This document shows positions 21,593 through 29,461 of a stretch of DNA of 64,000 nucleotides, one piece after another. This DNA is from Phytophthora colocasiae. Its lineage: Eukaryota > Oomycota > Peronosporomycetes > Peronosporales > Peronosporaceae. The translations under genes and the position numbers were made by a program. The DNA is taken from assembly GCA_018806915.1 (NCBI GenBank), contig JAGKQI010000101.1, forward strand, positions 248,001 through 312,000, written 5' to 3'. The notes under the pieces were generated by a model. It was not told the origin of the DNA, made no database searches, and was given only the letters and a program-made list of their open reading frames with translations. Positions within the stretch are counted from its first letter, which is position 1, and each line of letters begins with the position of its first letter.

Positions 21593-22660
21593 CTACAAGT
21601 GACGTCCTCTGAGATTGGCAAGGTGGTCTTGCTTCGGCGCGTGTGGGGTGAACTGGACAATGTCGTCAATCTTCGCCTTCACCTCAGGTGTGATCTTGTC
21701 CACAAACTCCAGAGCCTTGAGGTTTTCCTCTAGTTGAGATGGACGACTGGCGCCGAGAAGCACAGTGGATACGTTCTCGTTCGAGACACACCAAGCAAGA
21801 GCTAGTTGCGCAAGGGAGCAGCCCACTTCCTTGGCAATGGGCTTGATCTTCTCAGCCATCTCAATTTTACGTGTAAACATGTCCAATCGAAGTGGAGGTC
21901 CAGCTTTGAGATCGGAAGTGAAACGAGCACCTTCGGGTGCTGAGCTGTACTTGCCAGTCAGAGTTCCCGAGCAAAGAGGAGACCACACCGTGAGCCCAAG
22001 TTTGTACTTCTTGTACAGATCCAGGAACTCGTACTCCACTTTGTTGCGCTCGAGGATGTTGTACTGCGGCTGCTCCACAATTGGGCGGATCAAGCTAAGA
22101 CGATCGGCGATCTCACAGGCCTCCTGGATGTCCGAGGCGAGCCACTCACTCGTTCCCCAATAGAAGGCCCAACCTTTCTCGATCACGAAGTTCATGGCCC
22201 TCACAGTCTCCTCAATGGGAGTGAGATCGTCTGGACGGTGACAAAACACCACATCCACGTAGTCGAGCTGCATACGCTGGAGTGAACCCTTGAGCCCTTC
22301 CACAATATGCTTACGACACAGACCCTGGGCATTCGGACTGCTATGATCCCAGGCGATTGTCCCAGCGAACAGTTTGGTAGTCACTACCAGATCTTCACGG
22401 GCCCAAACCCCTTCCTCAATCCCTTTCTTGATGGCTCCACCCATGTTACGCTCAGCCAATGTCTCTCCATAGTTCTCAGCTGTGTCAAAGAAGTTGACAC
22501 CGCCCTGGTACGCAGTGACCATCATCTTGTACCAGGCGTCCACAGTGTAGTCGTCTTTCGCCCACATCCACGAACCAAGTGAGAATTTGGACACCAGAAG
22601 ACCGGAGTTTCCCAATAATCGATACGTCATCTTGGTCAAGGAGGAAGTACTAGGAGCCAT
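21593..22660 (-). CDS. AKR7: Kv-beta-like aldo/keto reductase (intact)
   Basis: 355 residues beginning APSTSSLTKMTYRLLGNSG. The tetrad is present: FDTAENY, TTKLF and VFCHRPDD. It differs from the other members in the substrate-loop region (AGTIAWDHSSPNAQGL in place of YKGFTESGPNDQG) and in LTVWSPLCSGTLTGKY, so its substrate pocket probably differs. The cofactor loop VLLGASRPSQLEENLKAL is standard. It is duplicated as AKR12 in the opposite arm with about four amino-acid changes. The finger gene lies about 420 bp upstream in the same orientation. Confidence 0.93.
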   Translation of the reverse strand: MAPSTSSLTKMTYRLLGNSGLLVSKFSLGSWMWAKDDYTVDAWYKMMVTAYQGGVNFFDTAENYGETLAERNMGGAIKKGIEEGVWAREDLVVTTKLFAGTIAWDHSSPNAQGLCRKHIVEGLKGSLQRMQLDYVDVVFCHRPDDLTPIEETVRAMNFVIEKGWAFYWGTSEWLASDIQEACEIADRLSLIRPIVEQPQYNILERNKVEYEFLDLYKKYKLGLTVWSPLCSGTLTGKYSSAPEGARFTSDLKAGPPLRLDMFTRKIEMAEKIKPIAKEVGCSLAQLALAWCVSNENVSTVLLGASRPSQLEENLKALEFVDKITPEVKAKIDDIVQFTPHAPKQDHLANLRGRHL

Positions 22661-23083
22661 GATTGTTGTTGGACTTTGAGGAGGTTTCGGGTGTTGGAGG
22701 CAAATTCACGAATGAACTGGTAGGTTTTCTTCAAGATGGTCACTTACAGAATGATTGTCGTTGAAGTGCATAAATAAAGCATCACCGGAAGTAATTGACT
22801 GCTGTGCATTCTTATTACAGTACATACGTCGGCGTTTACTTCATTGCCATGAGTTTTCACTAACCAAAGCAGAACTGGTCATCACTTTTTCTCAGTACTT
22901 CGACACGGATGAAAGAAAACATCCAATTGTGCTACCTCCGCTATGCCTCCCTACTCCTGATAGCTCGGTTATGTAGAATCTGAACAGCATACGCCTTATT
23001 GCTACAACTAAAACGAAAGGATGGGAGAGACCCAACTGAGACCATGCTGGTCTCTGAAACGCAGTCAAGCCGACGATCCTTGG
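22661..23083. other. Intergenic stretch between AKR7 and the finger gene
   Basis: About 420 bp, duplicated at 35058-35502 with several small insertions or deletions, so it diverges faster than the coding parts. It contains the AKR7 promoter side; the bases CATTCGTGAATTT near 22705 (minus strand) are a weaker Inr-like match. A GAGACC/GGTCTC hairpin follows the finger-gene stop. Confidence 0.45.
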
Positions 23084-24472
23084 TCATGGTTGACGAGCAC
23101 TTGCACGGGTCTCAAGTTCTCGCTGCCACTTTGCAGGTAACGTCAAGCCTTTCGAGTTAATCAGGTACTGATCCCTGATCCTGCGCTTAACTTGTTCTCT
23201 GCGTGCACGGACTCTCGAGCCATAATCGTCATATTCCTCAGACTCGTCGGACCAATAGTTACCATCGTCGGAATCCGACCAATAGCCCCCATACTCGTGG
23301 TTGTATCTTCTCCTGGGAAAGATGGATCTACATTGACTGGCGTACGAAGTGTGAGTGAACAGAAAATTCATCTCCTCCATCGTGTCCACAATATCATCGA
23401 CAGCTCCTTCCCCTTTCATGATGTAACCGCGGCAAAGCACACTGTCCGAGCGAAGTTTCAGCTCCCTGGTACTGAGGGCTGCAGTAAGCTCGCAGTATCG
23501 CGTGTATCGTGCTTCGATGACGCTCTTACCGTCCTCGTAGTTGCGACTGATATAATCGACGGCTTTTTGTGGTAGCGTTTTGCAATACGCCTTGGCCTCT
23601 TCCTGTTCCCGTTTCTTGCGCGCACTCTCCTCGATCGCTCTCTCAATCGAGTCTGCTACCCCGTCCGCTGTACCGACGTTTTGAAGCACAAATGCCGACA
23701 TGAGTGTGGAGTAGTCGCCAATGTCCAGTGATCGAGCAGTTAACGTCTCACAGACCTCGTCGTACCGAATTGCTCGTTCTCTTAGCTGTTCTTCAGTCAA
23801 GCGGCCAACAACGTTATCACGCACGAAGGTTTGGAATCCCTCGGAAAACATCGCCAGAAGTGCTTTATACTCCTCTTCGGCTTTACGTTTCGTCTCGGCA
23901 ATTTTCAGCCGACGAACAGCTTTGGGGGCGATATGTTCCAGCCACTTCTTCTTCGATCCAAAAGTGCGGATGGCATTGCGTTCCAGATCCTCATAATGGA
24001 ACAAAGAGTAGTAGCCACCATAATGATTTCTGTGTGTACTGTGACGCACGTTGTTGATGTCGTGAATCCCGTAGAGTTTCCTAGCTTCGGTAGTTGTGAT
24101 CGTCTCACGGAACGTCGGAGTTTTGGCTCGATTGCAGGCCAGACACAATCCGTTGGCAATTGCCAGCTCGTCGTTCTCACAAGAGCAGCAAACAGCACTA
24201 AGTACAGAGTTACTACCATTGTAAATTGCACCTGTAGCAGCTTGTAGCTTCACCATTGACTGATTACTGAGGAAACTTAGGATATGAGCGAAAGCATTCA
24301 CATTCGAAGATTCGAAGCAGATCTCCCGACGTTTAATACGTCGTCTGTTGCATGAATTCTGGTGACGTGTGAGCCCTCGCGCCTTGTAGCTCTTGCCACA
24401 GAACTCGCACTCGACCTTCCCGGCCTTTGAGCTGGTGGCGTTGGCGTCCTCAGCCTTGCGCTTGGGAGGCAT
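23084..24472 (-). CDS. ZFP1: C2HC finger and XPA-like zinc-motif protein
   Basis: 462 residues, single exon. Residues 22-41 form a C2HC finger (CEFCGKSYKARGLTRHQNSC, Cys22, Cys25, His37, Cys41). A basic patch (RRRIKRRE) follows, then a hydrophobic block (AFAHILSFLSNQSMVKLQ) that might be a degenerate F-box. Residues about 97-140 have CCSC and CLAC pairs followed by ITTTEARKLYGI, which resembles the second zinc half and ITKTEAKxxY signature of XPA-type domains, also found in some fungal F-box proteins. The middle is helical and charged; the C-terminus is acidic with YWSDSDD repeats, then basic. DNA or protein binding is likely; the exact role is unknown. One intact duplicate (33669) and one dead copy (13777) occur here, always among the AKR genes. 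Confidence 0.75.
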   Translation of the reverse strand: MPPKRKAEDANATSSKAGKVECEFCGKSYKARGLTRHQNSCNRRRIKRREICFESSNVNAFAHILSFLSNQSMVKLQAATGAIYNGSNSVLSAVCCSCENDELAIANGLCLACNRAKTPTFRETITTTEARKLYGIHDINNVRHSTHRNHYGGYYSLFHYEDLERNAIRTFGSKKKWLEHIAPKAVRRLKIAETKRKAEEEYKALLAMFSEGFQTFVRDNVVGRLTEEQLRERAIRYDEVCETLTARSLDIGDYSTLMSAFVLQNVGTADGVADSIERAIEESARKKREQEEAKAYCKTLPQKAVDYISRNYEDGKSVIEARYTRYCELTAALSTRELKLRSDSVLCRGYIMKGEGAVDDIVDTMEEMNFLFTHTSYASQCRSIFPRRRYNHEYGGYWSDSDDGNYWSDESEEYDDYGSRVRARREQVKRRIRDQYLINSKGLTLPAKWQRELETRASARQP

Positions 24473-24645
24473 CGAAGCAGTGGAAGTTCGATAATGATGA
24501 AAGATTGGCTATCTTTACATACTTACATCAAGATAAACAGCCTTCTAAAAAAATGATTAATGATGGCTGCATTATATTTTCTCTGCCCTACGATTGTCCA
24601 ACACTCACCCAGGAATCCTGGATAAGACACAAGATAAAATGCAGT

Positions 24646-25713
24646 TTACAAGTGGCGGCCACGCAAGAGCGCGAACTGATCCATTTTCGACACCGTCGGT
24701 ACGAACTTGACCACGTCGTCGATCTTGGCCTTCACCTCCGGTGTGATCTTGTCCACGAAGTCCAATGCCTTCAAGTTCTCTTCCAGCTGCGACGGACGAC
24801 TGGCCCCAATCAAAACTGTCGACGCATTTTCATTCGCAACAGCCCACGCCATTGCCATTTGAGCAAGTGAACAGCCGAGTTCCTTGGCAATTGGTTTCAA
24901 CTTGTCAGCCATCTCCACACGCTCAGCGAATCCCTCCGCTAGAGGACTCCCCTCCGCGAACATTGGCGAGGTATAGCGCGATCCCTCCGGTTTCCCGTCA
25001 CTGTACTTCCCTGTCAGCGTACCGAACGCCAGAGGTGACCACGTCGTGAGTCCAAGCTTGTACTTCTTGTACAGGTCCAGATACTCGTACTCGACTTTAC
25101 TCCGCACGAAGATGTTGTACTGAGCTTGCTCGACTATGGGACGGATCATCCCGAGTCGGTCGGCGATTTCACAGGCCTCTCGGATGTCCGAGGCGAGCCA
25201 CTCACTGGTTCCCCAGTAGAAGGCCCATCCCTGGTTGATGACGAAGTTCATGGCTCGCACAGTCTCCTCAATGGGAGTGTAGGGCTCCGGACGATGCGAG
25301 AAGATGACGTCCACGTACTCGAGATCAAGTCTTTTCAGTGAGTTCTTGACTCCCTCAATGATGTGCTTACGACTGTTTCCCTGGTCGTTCGGACCGGATT
25401 CCGTGAAGCCCTTGTACCCGTTGAAGACTTTGGTGGAGATCACGAGGTCCTCCCGACTCCAGAGTTTGTCAGCGATGCCCTTCTTAATGGCTCCACCCAG
25501 AAGCTCCTCAGCCTGGCCGTTACCGTAGATCTCAGCAGTGTCGTAGAAGTTGACACCGTGCTGGTACGCGATCTTGACCATCTCGTACCAGGCGTCCACC
25601 GTGTACTTTTCGTCGTACGACATCCAGGACCCAAGGGCGAGCTTGGAGACCAGAAGGCCAGAGTCACCCAGGAAGCGGTGGGTCATCTTGGTGGGCGTTG
25701 CGTTGGGGGCCAT
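24646..25713 (-). CDS. AKR8: Kv-beta-like aldo/keto reductase (intact)
   Basis: 355 residues from the ATG at 25713 (APNATPTKMTHRFLGDSG); the frame is open further upstream but homology with the family begins here. Catalytic residues: FYDTAEIY, STKVF and IFSHRPEP (His kept, the preceding Cys replaced by Ser). Kv-beta blocks INQGWAFYWGTSEW and LGLTTWSPLAFGTLTGKYS and the cofactor loop VLIGASRPSQLEENLKAL are complete. The predicted protein appears identical to AKR11 in the opposite arm, although the 5' flanks differ noticeably. It is transcribed in the same direction as the finger gene and AKR7 downstream. Confidence 0.93.
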   Translation of the reverse strand: MAPNATPTKMTHRFLGDSGLLVSKLALGSWMSYDEKYTVDAWYEMVKIAYQHGVNFYDTAEIYGNGQAEELLGGAIKKGIADKLWSREDLVISTKVFNGYKGFTESGPNDQGNSRKHIIEGVKNSLKRLDLEYVDVIFSHRPEPYTPIEETVRAMNFVINQGWAFYWGTSEWLASDIREACEIADRLGMIRPIVEQAQYNIFVRSKVEYEYLDLYKKYKLGLTTWSPLAFGTLTGKYSDGKPEGSRYTSPMFAEGSPLAEGFAERVEMADKLKPIAKELGCSLAQMAMAWAVANENASTVLIGASRPSQLEENLKALDFVDKITPEVKAKIDDVVKFVPTVSKMDQFALLRGRHL

Positions 25714-25897
25714 TGGTGCTTGGTTTAGTGTTAGTGTTTGCTGCTTGGTAGGCAAAAGCGAAAGTGGAGGAAATGTATCACTCTGATTAGCATTGAGATA
25801 CGTTTGACATAACGTGCGCATATTGACTGAAAACAGTATTGGAGACAGTGTATTCTCTTTTTGTCACTTTTCATCGTAATCATGAACACTTCAAATG

Positions 25898-26313
25898 AGA
25901 CTGCGGCGGACCAAATGATAATAATGAACCTAAGTACGAATCGCGATTTAAGCACACTACTCGATAGAGCCGCGTCTTGTGCTTATTTTAAGCCCTAGTA
26001 CGTCTCGAGATATTCAATAGCCGATCAGTAGTGTTCATCTAAAAAATATGTCTCCGTTTTCAAGGCCCCAAAAACTCGACATGTTTAGGTGAGTTGTCGA
26101 GTCAATATTGCTCCGTTTTTAATGTTTTGTATATTGATGGAAAGAACGTGTGAACAGCAGGTGAATAAGAGTACTTTTAAGCCATTTCCCAGTGATTTTC
26201 GGTTTCAAATTTTTGATGTCCGGTTAGGTACGATTTTTGATTGGTCAACTTCAAACGCGATTATCTCGAAAACTCTAAAAGGTGCATTAGTATCATTTTG
26301 TTTGCCGTAGTCT
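25898..26313. mobile_element. MITE-like element, 416 bp, with imperfect TIRs
   Basis: Both ends read inward AGACTRCGGC and remain alike for about 33 bp (roughly 27 matches). The element is flanked by CAAATG on each side (25892-25897 and 26314-26319). In the other arm of the inverted duplication (around 32243-32262) the same flanks are joined with a single CAAATG, the empty site. No coding frame is present, so it is non-autonomous; the superfamily is not clear. Confidence 0.85.
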
Positions 26314-26342
26314 CAAATGTACATGTACGACTCGTACAGTAC

Positions 26343-27597
26343 GGGGCTCGCCGGTGGCCCAGTGGGTTAGCATCCGCTGATCCACGAACTGACCGAGGGT
26401 TCGAGCCCGCCTCCGTCGCCCTTTTCGACTTCTGCTCTCCTCTCTCACCGCTGCCCTTCTCTGTTCATTTCCCATCACTCACAAGCTCTTCTCTAAGACA
26501 TCGGGACCAATCAAGGCACAACAACACGGAGACAAGACTCAAGGAGTTGGCGCGGTCGCAGTACTCTACCCGGCCAGGCACCGGCTGGGGGCTCATCAAC
26601 GGCGGCCCATTGGGCAAAATTCCCAAGAAATTCAAGCGTACCGGTCATAGACTATTGTACTCTGCAGAAGTGAAGACACCAGTAACTTTTTCCCGCACAC
26701 GTTTTGACGCATTGCGGTTCGAATATTAAAGCTATAGAGAAAATAAAACATGGAATTGATAGCTGGGGGCGCCCTACACGCTATGCGCACGCTCTTTCAT
26801 CTCATAAGTTCGTTCATTCAGCAAAAATGAACGCCGAACGCCACGAGTTTAGCAGTGGAGAAAAAAAAATGATGGTGAAGAACCATGCATTTTTCACTCT
26901 ACAGAAAAATCAAGGGCTCTATCGCGGAAAGCGCACGAGGGAATCGGTTGCTGAGTGTCTTAGCTGCTCCCTCCAAACAGTTTCGCGCGTAATGGCGCAC
27001 TACAACGCCAACCCAGACACCGACTTCCCCGTAAATTTGACTGTTCTGAGATGCTGCAAGACCTGTATTAATTAATGCTGATTAAAAACAGGAACATACA
27101 AGCAATAGGGGGAGACCTATAATAACCTCTTTAAAATTGTTTCAAATCATTGTAGATAAAAGTGTGCAATCGCGAATTGATCAGCAATTGCCGCCCTTTC
27201 ACGTGAAATCCCACATGTTTGCACTGCTTAGCCAATAGCATGGCTGTATTTAAAGCCATCCTACTCGCCAGACTTTGGCGAGTTCCGAATTACATTTTTT
27301 GCGCGCTCGTAGCGTTAAAACCACGCCGAATTAGCCAAAACCGACCTCATTTTTGAACTCAGCGGGCAAAGTTACCCTATAGATCTAACTATCACTATAG
27401 GTTTTATAAAGCTAAAGCGTTCATTTTGGGCGCTAAATCTTGGTGTCTTCACTTCTGCAGAGTACAATAAGGGTAACCGAGTAGCCGTAGGAAATTAGTT
27501 AGGAGTAACCTTGCTTAGACGTCAATGCGCCTGTTTCGAACAGGCTTCGAAATAAGTACCTAATATAAGGGGTTCGAGTCCTCCCTTCCCCCCCCCC
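26343..27597 (+). mobile_element. tRNA-derived SINE with poly-C tail, interrupted by a DNA transposon
   Basis: The head has RNA polymerase III boxes: box A TGGCCCAGTGGG and box B GGTTCGAGCCC. The body matches the uninterrupted copy at 61862 almost base for base. The 3' end has a second box-B-like GGTTCGAGTCC followed by a C run. Flanking CAGTACG occurs at 26337-26343 and 27598-27604; the opposite arm (about 32222-32236) has this sequence once, without the SINE. A Tc1/mariner-like element (26655-27467) is inserted in the middle at TA. Confidence 0.88.
26655..27467 (+). mobile_element. Tc1/mariner-like element nested in the SINE
   Basis: 813 bp with 27-bp perfect terminal inverted repeats beginning TTGTACTCTGCAGAAGTGAA, flanked by TA on both sides (26653-26654, 27468-27469). 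The SINE copy at 61862 has the same context with one TA and no insertion. A plus-strand frame (26827-27075) encodes a transposase N-terminal remnant (SGEKKMMVKNHAFF, RESVAECLSCSLQTVSRVM helix-turn-helix). The catalytic domain is missing. Confidence 0.9.
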
Positions 27598-27734
27598 CAG
27601 TACGAGGTAAAGCAAACCTGAGAATGAAAGCTGTTGAAGTGCTTGCAGTCAATGGAGACCAGTCTTACAAGTATTTTATCTGCCCGGCGCTGCCTTAGTA
27701 TTTTTGACCCATTCTTTTGCAGTGTTACTCGCTG

Positions 27735-27757
27735 GTCATTCTTTAATTGCTTTCCAC
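27735..27757 (+). promoter_or_regulatory. Initiator-like motif of AKR9 at the duplication breakpoint
   Basis: GTCATTCTTTAATTGCTTTCC is a close match to the oomycete Inr, 20-40 nt before the AKR9 ATG. Homology between the two duplication arms stops inside this motif. Confidence 0.5.
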
Positions 27758-27775
27758 CCAGCACAACCAACTACA

Positions 27776-28846
27776 ATGGCGCCGAACTCTGCCGATCCAA
27801 CTTCAACCAAAATGATCCACCGTTTCCTCGGCAACTCCGGTCTACTTGTGTCCAAGCTCTCTCTTGGCTCCTGGATGGACTACAACGAGACGTACACGGT
27901 TGACGCTTGGTACGACATGATGAAGATCGCTTTCCAGCACGGCGTCAACTTGTACGACACAGCAGAGAGATATGGCTATGGTCAAGCGGAAACGCTCCTT
28001 GGTGGAGCTATCAGCAAGGGAATCAAGGAAAGCATTTGGTCGCGTGAGGATTTGGTCATCTCGCCCAAACTCTTTACTGGGACCAAGGGGGCGTTGAAAG
28101 GAGGGCCTAATGATGAAGGAACGAATCGTAAACACGTTGTTGAAGGCTTGAGGGCCTCACTTGATCGACTTCAGCTCGACTACGTAGACGTTGTCTTCTG
28201 TCACCGATTCGATGCATTCACCCCTATCGAAGAGACTGTGCGAGCCATGAACTTCGTCATCAACCAGGGATGGGCCTTCTACTGGGGAACCAGTGAGTGG
28301 CTCGCCTCGGACATCCGAGAGGCCTGCGAAATCGCCGACCGACTCCGGATGATCCGTCCCATCGTCGAGCAAGCTCAGTACAACATCTTCGTGCGGAGCA
28401 AGGTCGAGTACGAGTATCTGGACTTGTACAAGAAGTACAAGCTTGGACTCACGACGTGGTCACCTCTGGCGTTCGGAACGCTGACGGGGAAATACAGCGA
28501 CGGGAAACCGGAGGGATCGCGCTTCACCACCCCATTGTTTCAACAGAGCGCTCTAGCGGAGGGATTCGCTGAGCGTGTGGAGACTGACAAGTTGAAACCA
28601 ATTGCCAAGGAGCTCAACTGCTCGTTGGCACAGCTCTCGATCGCGTGGGCTATTGCAAATGAAAACGTGTCGACGGTGTTACTGGGAGCCAGTCGTCCTG
28701 CACAACTGGAAGAGAATTTGAAGGCGTTGGGTTTAGTCAACAAGATCACACCGGAGGTGAAAGCCAAGATCGACGCGGTTGTCAAGTTCGTACCGACGGT
28801 GTCGGAAAGGGAAGAGTCTGCTGTACTTCGTGCTCGCCACTTGTAA
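27776..28846 (+). CDS. AKR9: Kv-beta-like aldo/keto reductase (intact, mosaic)
   Basis: 356 residues from the ATG at 27776 (APNSADPTSTKMIHRFLG). The tetrad is kept: LYDTAERY, SPKLF (Lys preceded by Pro instead of Thr) and VFCHRFDAF. From INQGWAFYWGT to KYSDGKPEGSR, about 90 residues, the protein is almost identical to AKR8/AKR11 (about 97% at the DNA level over some 300 bp), while both sides are much more different; this looks like gene conversion. The cofactor loop VLLGASRPAQLEENLKAL is present. It lies in the spacer between the duplication arms, so it is single-copy. Confidence 0.92.
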   Translation: MAPNSADPTSTKMIHRFLGNSGLLVSKLSLGSWMDYNETYTVDAWYDMMKIAFQHGVNLYDTAERYGYGQAETLLGGAISKGIKESIWSREDLVISPKLFTGTKGALKGGPNDEGTNRKHVVEGLRASLDRLQLDYVDVVFCHRFDAFTPIEETVRAMNFVINQGWAFYWGTSEWLASDIREACEIADRLRMIRPIVEQAQYNIFVRSKVEYEYLDLYKKYKLGLTTWSPLAFGTLTGKYSDGKPEGSRFTTPLFQQSALAEGFAERVETDKLKPIAKELNCSLAQLSIAWAIANENVSTVLLGASRPAQLEENLKALGLVNKITPEVKAKIDAVVKFVPTVSEREESAVLRARHL

Positions 28847-28903
28847 TGTACATTGCTCAAGTTGAAGTGAGATGAATTCATTGAATTGATTGGTTCGTCA
28901 TAG

Positions 28904-29240
28904 TTAAGATCTGTTGCCTTGAGGTAGCAAGTGCATGCATGGCAGCTTCGGCATAAAGTCCACTAAGGCGTCGATCTTTTCTTTACTTTCTAACGTGATT
29001 TCACGTTCGACATCAATCGCCTTAACTGTAGATACGTTCTTGTTCGGCAGCACCCAAGCTATCGACAACTGCGCCAATGAACATCTCAACTCTTCTGCAA
29101 TAGGCTGCAGCTTGTCGGCAATTCCCACCTTGTCGTCGAAGCCTGCAGCTCTCCATCCGGACTCGTCGCTCATGAAGGTCCCCAGACCAAGTACAGACAG
29201 AGCAGACCAGAATCACCCAGAAAGCGGTCAGAGGTAACCC
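28904..29240 (-). pseudogene. AKR10: short remnant of an aldo/keto reductase
   Basis: Minus-strand homology to the first 20 or so residues (RFLGDSGLL, about 29220) is joined directly to the last third: GIADKLQPIAEELRCSLAQLSIAW, NKNVSTV and a LESKEKIDALVDF ending. The whole catalytic part and most of the barrel have been deleted. It is convergent with AKR9. Confidence 0.85.
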
Positions 29241-29461
29241 CCATTTCTAGATGAGACTGCAAATGCACGTGGTGAGGTGGCAGCAGATCCGATAATGACA
29301 ACGGGAATGCTGCCATGAAGGCTATTGAGCGTCAAAAGTATCAGGCACTCGCAAAAGATTTCCAAATCACGTAATCTGCAGCTCCAACAAGCAAGCGCTT
29401 GGTAAGTTAGCGGGCGCTATATTCTATGCGTCCAGGATGCACCGTCCTGAGAATACGATCT

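Larger units (their letters stand above)
20300..27745 (+). repeat. Left arm of the large inverted duplication
   Basis: This segment is repeated in reverse orientation at 32085-43310. Order left to right: AKR6 (+), AKR7 (-), finger gene (-), AKR8 (-), then 5' flank, MITE, SINE (with nested Tc1-like element) and the sequence up to the AKR9 promoter. Without its insertions (about 1.67 kb) the arm is about 5.8 kb, matching the right arm without its gypsy element. AKR8 and AKR11 proteins look identical; AKR7/12 differ at about 4 of 355 residues and the finger genes at about 6 of 462. Confidence 0.92.

Noticed and set aside
23040..23075. GAGACC/GGTCTC hairpin as a transcription terminator
   Set aside because: Six-bp stem only; eukaryotic genes do not use such terminators, and the copy in the other arm adds no compensatory change.
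26343..26420. Possible genuine tRNA gene
   Set aside because: Boxes A and B are present but the acceptor stem does not pair and the unit recurs with target duplications; it is the SINE head.
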